From assembly GCA_002454845.1 (NCBI GenBank), contig DKJQ01000356.1, forward strand, positions 1 through 10,863: a DNA stretch of 10,863 nucleotides, given 5' to 3'. A program made the translations under genes and the position numbers. The notes beneath the pieces are model-generated. The model was not told the DNA's origin, made no database searches, and worked only from the letters and a program-made list of their open reading frames with translations. Origin of the DNA: Ignavibacteria bacterium UBA6688. Its GTDB lineage: Bacteria > Bacteroidota > Ignavibacteria > UBA10030. This document shows, piece by piece, positions 1-6,711 of the stretch (position 1 is the first letter of the stretch; the number at the start of each line of letters is the position of its first letter).

Positions 1-2
1 AC

Positions 3-1574
3 CCGGACTTCGGTCAGGTGGAAGCCGATCCGGCAGAATTGAACCTCTCGACCTTCGAAACGTTCTACCCGGAGAAACGTCCCTTCTTTGTCGAAGGATC
101 GCAGATCATTCGTTTTACGACGTTTGGCGGACCGACCGGACCGGGACTATTCTACTCGAGAAGAATCGGGCGCGCTCTCAGCATCGATCCGCCTCAAGGA
201 GGGTACGTCGAACGCGAACCACGCTTTGCCACCATTCTCGGTGCCGCGAAGATTTCTGGAAAGACCGCAAGCGGTCTCTCCATCGGAGTGCTCGAGGCTG
301 TCACCCGGGAGGAAACGGCGATTCTCGTTGATCCCCTGGGCGTCAAACGGGAAGCCGTGGTGGAACCGCTCGCCAACTACAGTCTTGTGCGGTTGCGCCA
401 GGATTTCAGCGGCAATTCGAACGTGGGCATGATGTTGACCTCCGTGAATCGCGAAGGGCGGCTTCCTGCCTGGACGACGGGCGTCGACTGGAATCTGAAG
501 TTCCAGGAGAGCATGTACCGCATGGACGGATTCTGGGCCGGTTCCCGGACAACGGGCTTCAATGACCAACGCATGGATGGCTCGGCTGGGAAAATAAATT
601 TCAGCAAGGACGGGGGAGAACACTGGCGAGGATATCTCTCTTTCGACTATACTTCCAAACGATACAATATTAACGACATCGGTTTTTTCCGCCGGCCGAA
701 TGATTATGGCTGGCAGGCACAACTTCTCTACCGAGATGACGAAGTGACCGATTTGAAGAGAATCTATAATGTCAGTTCAAGCTGGCATTTACGGCGGAAT
801 TTCGACGGGGCGGAGCTTATTCATTCCGTGGATCTTGAGGGGTATGTACTTTTTCCGAGCTACTGGGAATTGGGCGTGGAGGCTCAGATCAATGAAGGAA
901 AGCACGACGACCGGGAAACACGCGGACGAGGGCTGTATCATAAACCTGCTACCAGGAATTTGAACCTGTTCCTCGAAACCGACAGTCGTGAACATGTCGT
1001 GGCGGAATTGGGACTCGAACTCGGCCGTGACATTCGGAACGGCCGATGGTTCGGGGCGGGATTTGAACTGGAACTCAAGCCGGCTTCCAATCTGACTCTT
1101 CAGTTTGAACTGGAACACATCCGGCGAAGCAACATCTTCGCGTGGGTCGCAAACCTCGATGCGAACAGCGAAACCTCTGTCTTTGCAGAACGGACGACAT
1201 CTGAATGGGATCTGACCTCCCGCGGGTCACACGTCTTCACTCGTGATCTCACCCTGCAGTGGTATCTCCAGATCTTCTTCGCGAAGGGAAAATTTGAACA
1301 GTACCGTTTCTACTACCGGGACGGAAGAGAGGGCCTGGTTGATCCGGCCCTTGTGCAACCGAATCAGAACTTCAATCGGGTGTCCCTTAATTCCAACCTT
1401 GTTCTTCGGTGGGAATATTTGCCGGGGAGCACTGTCTACCTCGTCTGGTCTCAGGCTCGCAGCGGCGAGCATGGCCTGTACAGTACGTCATTCGGAGACG
1501 ATTTCAGAGATACGTTTCAGCTCCCATTGGAAAACGTTCTCCTGCTCAAGGTGAGCTATTGGATGAGTTTATGA
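3..1574 (+). CDS. DUF5916 domain-containing outer-membrane beta-barrel protein, C-terminal part (5' end outside the window)
   Basis: The frame is open from the first bases of the window, so the GTG at 18 is an internal valine codon and not a start. 523 residues are visible. Near the start lies the family hallmark PDFGQVEADPAELNLS followed by FETFYPEKRPFFVEG (residues about 1-32). Full-length DUF5916 proteins usually carry an N-terminal family-9 carbohydrate-binding-like domain of about 200 residues before this point; it would lie upstream of the window. The rest is rich in alternating aromatic and polar strands, as expected for a large outer-membrane barrel, and ends in NVLLLKVSYWMSL, a typical outer-membrane C-terminus. 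Family members occur widely in Bacteroidota, Ignavibacteria and Gemmatimonadota; their transported substrate or role is not established. The stop overlaps the next gene's ATG by 4 bases, so the two are probably co-transcribed and translationally coupled. Confidence 0.88.
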   Translation, partial: PDFGQVEADPAELNLSTFETFYPEKRPFFVEGSQIIRFTTFGGPTGPGLFYSRRIGRALSIDPPQGGYVEREPRFATILGAAKISGKTASGLSIGVLEAVTREETAILVDPLGVKREAVVEPLANYSLVRLRQDFSGNSNVGMMLTSVNREGRLPAWTTGVDWNLKFQESMYRMDGFWAGSRTTGFNDQRMDGSAGKINFSKDGGEHWRGYLSFDYTSKRYNINDIGFFRRPNDYGWQAQLLYRDDEVTDLKRIYNVSSSWHLRRNFDGAELIHSVDLEGYVLFPSYWELGVEAQINEGKHDDRETRGRGLYHKPATRNLNLFLETDSREHVVAELGLELGRDIRNGRWFGAGFELELKPASNLTLQFELEHIRRSNIFAWVANLDANSETSVFAERTTSEWDLTSRGSHVFTRDLTLQWYLQIFFAKGKFEQYRFYYRDGREGLVDPALVQPNQNFNRVSLNSNLVLRWEYLPGSTVYLVWSQARSGEHGLYSTSFGDDFRDTFQLPLENVLLLKVSYWMSL

Positions 1575-3112
1575 CCGACATTCCGGACAAGGGCCTGACT
1601 GAGTTCAAGCGTGGCGATGAGATCCAGCTCACCATCGACGACGCCGCCTACGAAGGAAAAACCGTGGGCCGAAAAGGCGGTTTTGTGGTTTTCGTCGAAG
1701 GGGCTGTGCCGGGTGACGTTGTCCGGGCCCGGCTCTTTAAGGTGAAAAAGAATTTTGCCGAGGCAAAGGTCGTCGCGATTGAACAGCCATCGCCTCTCCG
1801 CACTACACCCCAGTGCGATCATTTCGGGGTGTGCGGTGGGTGCAAGTGGCAGCATGTGGACTATGAAGCTCAACTGCGGTTCAAACGGCAGCATGTGGTG
1901 GACGCATTCGAACGGATCGGCGGATTCTCCAATCCTGAAGTTCTCCCAATCATCGGATCGGACGAGAAGTACTTCTATCGGAACAAGATGGAGTTTTCAT
2001 TTTCCGATCAGGAATGGCTTGTCGCACCCCCGGTAAGGGTTGACCTTGGAGAAACAAACAACGACTCAGCACCTACCACCGCCGGAGGCCTACAATTAAG
2101 GAATGCGACAGCGTTCCTCTCATTGGATCCCTCAAACCCGCCACCCTCCACCCACAATCTTTACCTGGGTCTGCATGTCCCTCAACGGTACGACAAGGTT
2201 CTCGACATCAAGGAATGCCACCTCCAGTCTCCCGAATCGAATGCCGTCCTGACGTTCACGCGTGCCTTTGCCCTGCAGAGCGGACTCGCTGTCTATAACT
2301 CGGACACGCACACGGGATATTTTCGTTTCCTGGTCATCCGTCAGAGCAAGCGGACCGCTGAGCTGATGGTGAACCTGGTTACGTTCGAGGATCGCCCGGA
2401 GATCATGGAGCGCTATGCAGACGAAGTGTGCGCAGTTGTTCCCGGGGTGACGACGGTTGTGAATACCATCAATGCGAAGAAAGCCCAGATTGCGTTCGGG
2501 GAGGTGGAAAAAGTGTACCGGGGAAGCGGGGTGATTCACGAACGGCTGGGCAATCATACTTTCAGCATTTCCGCCAGCTCGTTTTTCCAGACAAATACGG
2601 CGCAAGCCGAACGTCTTTACACCGTTGCCCGGTCGTTTGCGGACCTGGGGCCGATGGACGTCGTGTGGGATCTCTATTCGGGTACGGGTTCGATCGCCAT
2701 GTTTGTTTCCGATGCGGTGAAGTCGGTTATTGGCATTGAATCGGTTGAGAGCGCAGTTACGGACGCACGCAGGAATGCAGAGCGCAACAACGTGACGAAC
2801 TGCACCTTTATCTCAGGCGACCTCAAGGACCGGCTCACGAAAGAGACGGGGTGGATGAACGCACAGAACAAACCGGATGTGCTCATCATAGACCCGCCGC
2901 GCAGCGGGATGCATGCCAAAGTAGTGGAGGAGATCCTCTCTCTTTCACCCTCCCGCATCGTTTACGTAAGCTGTAATCCCACCACGCAGGCTCGCGACGT
3001 CAAACTGCTTTGCGCTGAGAAGTATGCACTCCGGAAGCTCCAGCCCGTCGACATGTTCCCCCACACCTACCATATCGAGAATGTTGCCGTGCTACAGGCG
3101 AGAGCGCGGTAA
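1571..3112 (+). CDS. rlmD: 23S rRNA (uracil-5-)-methyltransferase, RlmD/RumA type (TrmA family)
   Basis: This 513-residue cytoplasmic, SAM-dependent enzyme should methylate C5 of a uridine in 23S rRNA (U1939 in E. coli RlmD). A TRAM RNA-binding domain spans about residues 12-72. Four Fe-S cysteines are visible: C82, C88 and C91 (CDHFGVCGGC) and C216 (IKECHLQ). The SAM site is DLYSGTG at 367-373 and DPPR is at 441-444. The nucleophilic cysteine is C468 in VSCNP and the general base is E503 in HIENVAVL, so all key residues are present. I chose the ATG at 1571 because it overlaps the upstream stop as ATGA and gives a normal N-terminus; AAGGTGAG at 1548-1554 is a rather distant possible SD. An earlier in-frame start at 1409 would lie inside the upstream gene. 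Residues about 150-197 form an unusual insertion (see findings). The exact target uridine is inferred from the family; RlmCD-like specificity cannot be excluded. Confidence 0.93.
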   Translation: MTDIPDKGLTEFKRGDEIQLTIDDAAYEGKTVGRKGGFVVFVEGAVPGDVVRARLFKVKKNFAEAKVVAIEQPSPLRTTPQCDHFGVCGGCKWQHVDYEAQLRFKRQHVVDAFERIGGFSNPEVLPIIGSDEKYFYRNKMEFSFSDQEWLVAPPVRVDLGETNNDSAPTTAGGLQLRNATAFLSLDPSNPPPSTHNLYLGLHVPQRYDKVLDIKECHLQSPESNAVLTFTRAFALQSGLAVYNSDTHTGYFRFLVIRQSKRTAELMVNLVTFEDRPEIMERYADEVCAVVPGVTTVVNTINAKKAQIAFGEVEKVYRGSGVIHERLGNHTFSISASSFFQTNTAQAERLYTVARSFADLGPMDVVWDLYSGTGSIAMFVSDAVKSVIGIESVESAVTDARRNAERNNVTNCTFISGDLKDRLTKETGWMNAQNKPDVLIIDPPRSGMHAKVVEEILSLSPSRIVYVSCNPTTQARDVKLLCAEKYALRKLQPVDMFPHTYHIENVAVLQARAR

Positions 3113-3344
3113 ATTGGACAGAGGGCACAAGGCAAGAACACCGGCTTGAATTTTTGGAAACGCCAGTATGGGCTGATCGTTACGGACAGTTTGTCCCTGA
3201 AGACAAGCTGAATGCCTTCTTAGACGTTGCTGTGAGTTATGGTTGGGCGAGACGGGAGGAAAGGCTCGTTGAAGACAGATGGTGCTGTCCACCGGGAATC
3301 TTCTTCCCAACGGAATGGGATTGCGCTCCTCAGCGAACTCCGCC
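3113..3344. other. Spacer between convergent genes; no convincing gene or terminator
   Basis: This 232-base spacer separates the ends of rlmD (plus) and the plug-like gene (minus). Only short hairpins are visible. One is GGGAA/TTCCC around 3295-3309. Another is a bulged TTGCGCT/AGCGAA at 3321-3337. Neither is followed by a T-tract on either strand, so I do not call a terminator. A weak plus-strand open frame runs through most of it and is listed separately. Confidence 0.5.
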
Positions 3345-3348
3345 TTAA
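3154..3348 (+). CDS. Possible small ORF or gene remnant (unrecognised, doubtful)
   Basis: The frame stays open from the end of rlmD to a TAA at 3346-3348. It gives a protein-like stretch containing WADRYGQFVPEDKLNAFLDV followed by a basic/acidic segment. The only start is a TTG at 3154 with no visible Shine-Dalgarno sequence, and the end overlaps the stop of the opposing plug-like gene. I recognise no family, signal peptide or motif. The amphipathic pattern in the middle is why I mention it. It could be a decayed gene, a real small protein with an unusual start, or a chance open frame; chance is the most likely. Confidence 0.15.
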   Translation: METPVWADRYGQFVPEDKLNAFLDVAVSYGWARREERLVEDRWCCPPGIFFPTEWDCAPQRTPP

Positions 3349-4091
3349 TTCCTGGGTCGTGTTGTGTAGATGTGAATTACTCGGTCGCTTGTCCCCGGAC
3401 CGACATTCGGAGAAGCCCCCACCCAACGACTTACCTCGATCCTTTCAATTTGGCCCACATCCACGATGTTATCGAGTCCGCCTGAAATATACTGGACGTA
3501 GGCGCCGTCAAGATATATCAAATAGGGTGCCCAGGAAGAGGCGGAAAACAGTCGTCTCCGGCGGGCCTGAGGACTTACCGATGCTCCCGGCTCGTAAGCT
3601 TGAAGGATCTCCGATAGTTTGTTTGCTCCGCTCCGTTCGATCTGGACGGCGGTGATGATCGTGCTGGCGTATGTCTGTTTCAGCCGACGCGCCTCCTCCG
3701 GGGTGGCGGCGACGTCCACCTCGGGCAACTTGATCGTTTCTCCGTGCATCTCCACGGTGAAGGTCACCTGCTCGGAAGGTCGAAGGCGAAGGACATGGAA
3801 TCGTTTCTGGTAGGCGACGTGGCGAAACTCCAGTACGTAGAGATCGGAGGGAAGATCGACGATCTGAAACATCCCCGCGCTGTCTGTAGCTGCGCCGTAT
3901 GGGGTATTGGTGACGACCACGTTGACGATAGGGATCGGTTCACGCGTCAGGGCATCGATGATCCTGCCGCGAATGAGTGTGGAGGGCTGGGCGAGCGTGG
4001 GAGGGGCCGCCAGCAGGATGACCATGGCGGCAGCAAAAGCGGATGGTTGTCGGATTGCGGGCAAAAAACCCGCTCCGATGGTCCCGGGCAT
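3345..4091 (-). CDS. Exported carboxypeptidase-regulatory-like plus TonB plug-like protein without a beta-barrel
   Basis: The 248-residue protein starts with a signal peptide (hydrophobic core AAAMVILLAAP, likely cut near LAQP at about 34-36). Residues about 38-118 look like a CarboxypepD_reg-like beta-sandwich: RGRIIDALTREPIPIVNVVV, GAATDSAGMFQI, and a VEM strand at the end. Residues about 140-248 resemble the plug domain of SusC-type receptors: YLIYLDGAYVQ, then VGQIERIEVSRW, then VIHIYTT. These parallel LYVVDG, DIESIEVLKG and ILITTK in the SusC of this window. The protein then stops, with none of the roughly 700-residue barrel, so it should be a soluble or envelope-attached periplasmic protein. 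The stop is a clean TAA and I see no barrel remnant downstream, so truncation by recent mutation is not evident. The start at 4091 has an AAGGAGGG Shine-Dalgarno 8 bases upstream. Function is unknown. Confidence 0.82.
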   Translation of the reverse strand: MPGTIGAGFLPAIRQPSAFAAAMVILLAAPPTLAQPSTLIRGRIIDALTREPIPIVNVVVTNTPYGAATDSAGMFQIVDLPSDLYVLEFRHVAYQKRFHVLRLRPSEQVTFTVEMHGETIKLPEVDVAATPEEARRLKQTYASTIITAVQIERSGANKLSEILQAYEPGASVSPQARRRRLFSASSWAPYLIYLDGAYVQYISGGLDNIVDVGQIERIEVSRWVGASPNVGPGTSDRVIHIYTTRPRN

Positions 4092-4099
4092 TGTTGCAT

Positions 4100-4107
4100 C
4101 CCTCCTT
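4100..4107 (-). promoter_or_regulatory. Strong Shine-Dalgarno site of the plug-like gene
   Basis: On the minus strand this reads AAGGAGGG, 8 bases before the ATG at 4091-4089. It fixes the start of the plug-like protein ahead of its signal peptide. Confidence 0.8.
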
Positions 4108-4158
4108 GATGGCTACGGCTGAGCCGGACGGACTTTGGAAGATCCTTCCCTACGATTT

Positions 4159-4782
4159 CTACTGTGGTGTGGCGTCCCCGCCCCCCGTGCTCTCAGACGA
4201 ACCTGTTTTGTCGAACGATTTGTAGATCCAATAGATTGCGGCGACCGTCACCAGTACGGCAGCCGTCACAATATACCATTGCGACCCGGATTCCGACTCG
4301 TACTCACCCGCGGCTTTCGCTTCTCCGGGGAGCAGGCTCGAAACCATCCGGTCGAAGTTGCCGGAAAATTCTGATTTCCGATCGAGCACGATCTCTGCGT
4401 TCCGGACATCGACCATCCGGAGTCGCAGCGAGTACAGGTTCCCACGCCGGGTAATGCTGCCATGCATGACCTTCTGGACACCCAGGATTTTTCCTGCATC
4501 CGCAAGGCAATAGGAGTACGTACATGTTTCGAGATCCTTGAAATCGGCTTCTGCAAAAAGACGAAGCATCTCATCCTGACGCATCACTTCAAACGTTCCC
4601 GTCGACTGGAGCAGTTCGCCAAACCTTTTGGGAAGCAGGGCAGTTTCCTCTTGTGACAACCCCTTCTGTTCGAAGGGAAGGAGGGCGATTTTCTCCCTCG
4701 TTCCCGTTTGCGGGTCGGGAAGTTCAGATGCGTGGGCTGAGAGCAGAACAACCCATAATATTATCCCTGCCGTTTTGACCAT
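4159..4782 (-). CDS. CsgG/LpoB-like fold envelope protein with a C-terminal membrane helix
   Basis: This 207-residue protein has an N-terminal hydrophobic signal (about 5-18, ending ending SAHASE). A domain from about 31 to 140 resembles the CsgG/TolB-N/LpoB-like family: KIALLPF, a helix with FGELLQSTGTFEVM, a two-cysteine segment CTYSYC (87-92), then AGKILGVQKVMHGSI and LRLRMVDVRNAEIV. Such domains often act in the periplasm as assembly or regulatory modules. A clear transmembrane helix follows (about 169-187, WYIVTAAVLVTVAAIYW), with a short Gly/Ser/Thr-rich tail. I chose the ATG at 4782 because it leads straight into the signal sequence; a TTG at 4803 would add seven residues (MYIPRRI), and neither start has a good Shine-Dalgarno. 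It lies 30 bases after the small upstream gene and 67 bases before the plug-like gene, all on the same strand. The family assignment is by motif only and the function is unknown. Confidence 0.75.
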   Translation of the reverse strand: MVKTAGIILWVVLLSAHASELPDPQTGTREKIALLPFEQKGLSQEETALLPKRFGELLQSTGTFEVMRQDEMLRLFAEADFKDLETCTYSYCLADAGKILGVQKVMHGSITRRGNLYSLRLRMVDVRNAEIVLDRKSEFSGNFDRMVSSLLPGEAKAAGEYESESGSQWYIVTAAVLVTVAAIYWIYKSFDKTGSSESTGGGDATPQ

Positions 4783-4812
4783 GATTCTGCGTGGAATGTA
4801 CAAGTAGTTTGA

Positions 4813-5220
4813 TCAATAAACAGTAGTCGAGTCGCGCAATACCCCCTGCGCAGCAATCACGTCGATATAGTGCAGGCCCTTCAGCGGAGAACTCAGGATC
4901 AGGACCGTATCGATTCCCACGTGCTTGAAAGGATAGACGACGCCGGTCTTGTACGCTTCCCGTCCCCAAACCCCGATCCGGAAAAGGGTATCGGATCGCG
5001 CAACATTGATGCGGTCGAATTGGAATGCGGTCGACTCACCGAACGTGCCTTTCAACGCAACCGAAATCGAATGCTGGGTTACCGAATCGTCAACGGAAAA
5101 ATGTTCGATGAACGCGAGGACAGCGACATCATATTCCTCTTCATAAGCGGTGATCTGTCCGCATTGTTGCAGGAGGAATGTGAGAACAAACGCGGCAAGC
5201 GTGACCCGGGCATTGTTCAT
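4813..5220 (-). CDS. Small exported protein of unknown function, possible lipoprotein
   Basis: The 135-residue protein begins MNNARVTLAAFVLTFLLQQC, a signal sequence ending in a cysteine at residue 20. LLQQC is a poor lipobox because Gln replaces the small residues, so lipidation is uncertain; a cleaved signal peptide is also possible. The mature part alternates polar and hydrophobic residues (VAVLAFIEHF, SVALKGTF, RIGVWG, TVLILSSPL, YIDVIAAQG), suggesting a small beta-rich fold. I recognise no family. The ATG at 5220 is preferred over a GTG at 5289, because the longer version would run through the susD terminator and bury the signal peptide. No clear Shine-Dalgarno precedes 5220. The gene starts only about 15 bases after the terminator T-tract, so it needs read-through or a promoter overlapping the terminator. 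It is followed closely by the CsgG-like gene, probably as one transcript. Confidence 0.7.
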   Translation of the reverse strand: MNNARVTLAAFVLTFLLQQCGQITAYEEEYDVAVLAFIEHFSVDDSVTQHSISVALKGTFGESTAFQFDRINVARSDTLFRIGVWGREAYKTGVVYPFKHVGIDTVLILSSPLKGLHYIDVIAAQGVLRDSTTVY

Positions 5221-5235
5221 GAATGTTGGAGACTG

Positions 5236-5275
5236 AAAAAGCAAACCCCGGAACGGAACGCGCCCCGGGGTTTGC
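5236..5275 (-). terminator. Intrinsic terminator of the susCD operon
   Basis: An 11-bp perfect stem (GCAAACCCCGG at 5241-5251 with CCGGGGTTTGC at 5265-5275) surrounds a 13-base loop. On the minus strand it is followed by TTTTT (5240-5236). It begins about 20 bases after the susD stop codon, as expected for a rho-independent terminator reading leftward. Confidence 0.9.
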
Positions 5276-5294
5276 GATGATCGATACACGGCAG

Positions 5295-6695
5295 TTACCA
5301 GAGCTCGTTCCGTGTGAAGAGGTCTTCACCGGTCGGAACGTTTGGATTTGTGGTCTGTTCGCTCTGCGTGTAGAAATAGCGGTACGGAATGCCCGTGCGG
5401 TACAGCGGCGTTCCGTCCGTCTTGTTGACCCGACGCATGTCGTGGTACGACTGGCCTTCCAGGAAAAGCTGCAGGTATTTCTGTTTCAGGATTTCCGTGA
5501 TGAGGGCGGCCGTTGAAGCAAAATCGCCTGCCGCCTTCGCCGTCAGTCCCGCCCCAGTACGGATCACATTGAGATCCGTGATGGCCCCTGCGGTATTTCC
5601 CGCACGAGCCTGCACCTCGGCTCTGATCAGCAGATTCTCCTCGTAGGAGATCAGAGGAAATGGTGCGTTGTACGCGCGATACCTGACAAGCCCGGCAGCC
5701 CGGCTGACGTTGAGTTCGTCGCCCGTCCCGCCAAGATCTCCGTAGATGTCATGACCCACGACCGCTGCCGCACCACCACGGACGCTGAAATAAGCTGCCA
5801 AGCGCGTGTCTCCGGCTTCGCTCTTCAGCATGTCCACGAAGTATTTGTTCGCACGGAGAGGCTCGCCGGTCTCGGTCTGCGACCAGTGTCCCCAGGGGGA
5901 ATACTCTGACGTCAGAGCGAGTGTCCAGATGCCGTTGACGGTTCCACCGGTCAGGATTCCCGAAGTGGCCGCAGTAGCGGCGCCGGCATAGTTCAATGCA
6001 TGGAGGTGGTAGCGCGCCTTGAGGGAGTTTGACGCCGCTACCCAACGGGTTTGGTTGCCCTGGAAGTTCAGATCGCGTGCATCCGTCGCCGTGCCCGCCT
6101 GGAAGTGACCGAGCGCTTCGTCCAGGAGCTTCTGAACTTCAGCATATGCCACGCTCTGTTTCACAAAGACCGGAAACGGCGTGACGGTATTGCGCGTCTC
6201 GATCGGGATATCACCCCACAGCGCGGCGTGTTCACCCAATACCAGCGCCTTGTAGAACTTTGCCATGCCCAGGTACAGGTTTAGGCTTCCGCCCGCGATG
6301 CCGGCGTCCGCGGCGTTATCGATGATATCGTTGGCGAGTTTGACGGCGTAAAACCCGTTTCTCCAGCTGTAGTCGATCACGTCACCGGATCCACGCGTCA
6401 CGGAATACGTCTGCCATGAGTTTGGTTGGGCGCGTCCCAATCCCAGCGGCGCGCACATCTGGCGTGTCCAGATCGAGGTGACCCGCGATCGGTCACCCGC
6501 ATACCAATCTCCGATGATGGCTTGGAGTCCGACGAGAACCGCCTGTTGTCCGGTGATCGATTTGACGTTCGCCTCACTGACAGCATTCGGACTGTTGTTG
6601 ATGTCTACGAGGTCTGAGTCGCATCCTGCAGTCAGAAAGATGACGCACGATACTGCCAGGAGGCCGACCATCAAGGTAAGCATGCTCTTTTTCAT
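5295..6695 (-). CDS. susD: SusD/RagB-family surface nutrient-binding lipoprotein
   Basis: This 466-residue lipoprotein should sit on the outer face of the outer membrane as the lid of the SusC channel and bind the imported nutrient. The signal peptide (MKKSMLTL...) ends in a textbook lipobox LTAGC with C25, and acidic residues follow, which favours surface export. The start of the mature protein, DLVDINNSPNAVSEANV, is typical of the SusD-like group. The C-terminal part has PFPLISYEENLLIRAEVQAR, LNVIRTGAGL, then QKYLQLFLEGQSYHDMRR and the terminal YRYFYTQSEQTTNPNVP segment. All are family signatures and the length is normal. I chose the ATG at 6695 because GGGAG at 6704-6708 lies 8 bases upstream and it starts the signal peptide; a longer frame to 6791 would run into susC. 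It is 16 bases after susC, so the two form an operon. The substrate cannot be deduced: no degradative enzyme is nearby. The symbol is a family label. Confidence 0.94.
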   Translation of the reverse strand: MKKSMLTLMVGLLAVSCVIFLTAGCDSDLVDINNSPNAVSEANVKSITGQQAVLVGLQAIIGDWYAGDRSRVTSIWTRQMCAPLGLGRAQPNSWQTYSVTRGSGDVIDYSWRNGFYAVKLANDIIDNAADAGIAGGSLNLYLGMAKFYKALVLGEHAALWGDIPIETRNTVTPFPVFVKQSVAYAEVQKLLDEALGHFQAGTATDARDLNFQGNQTRWVAASNSLKARYHLHALNYAGAATAATSGILTGGTVNGIWTLALTSEYSPWGHWSQTETGEPLRANKYFVDMLKSEAGDTRLAAYFSVRGGAAAVVGHDIYGDLGGTGDELNVSRAAGLVRYRAYNAPFPLISYEENLLIRAEVQARAGNTAGAITDLNVIRTGAGLTAKAAGDFASTAALITEILKQKYLQLFLEGQSYHDMRRVNKTDGTPLYRTGIPYRYFYTQSEQTTNPNVPTGEDLFTRNELW

Positions 6696-6711
6696 GAGTC
6701 TGTCTCCCGGG

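Noticed and set aside
147..722. Minus-strand 191-codon open frame inside the DUF5916 gene
   Set aside because: It is antisense to a well-supported conserved coding region and has no recognisable features of its own.
1409..1570. Longer rlmD starting at 1409
   Set aside because: The extension lies inside the DUF5916 coding region and adds residues not expected before the TRAM domain; the ATGA overlap at 1571 is the natural start.
3136..3157. Weak CAAG/CTTG hairpin followed by ATTTTT after rlmD as a terminator
   Set aside because: The stem is only 4-5 bp and not GC-rich enough for a believable intrinsic terminator.
3239..3655. Plus-strand open frame overlapping the plug-like gene
   Set aside because: It is mostly antisense to the supported exported protein, with Arg/Ser-rich shadow composition.
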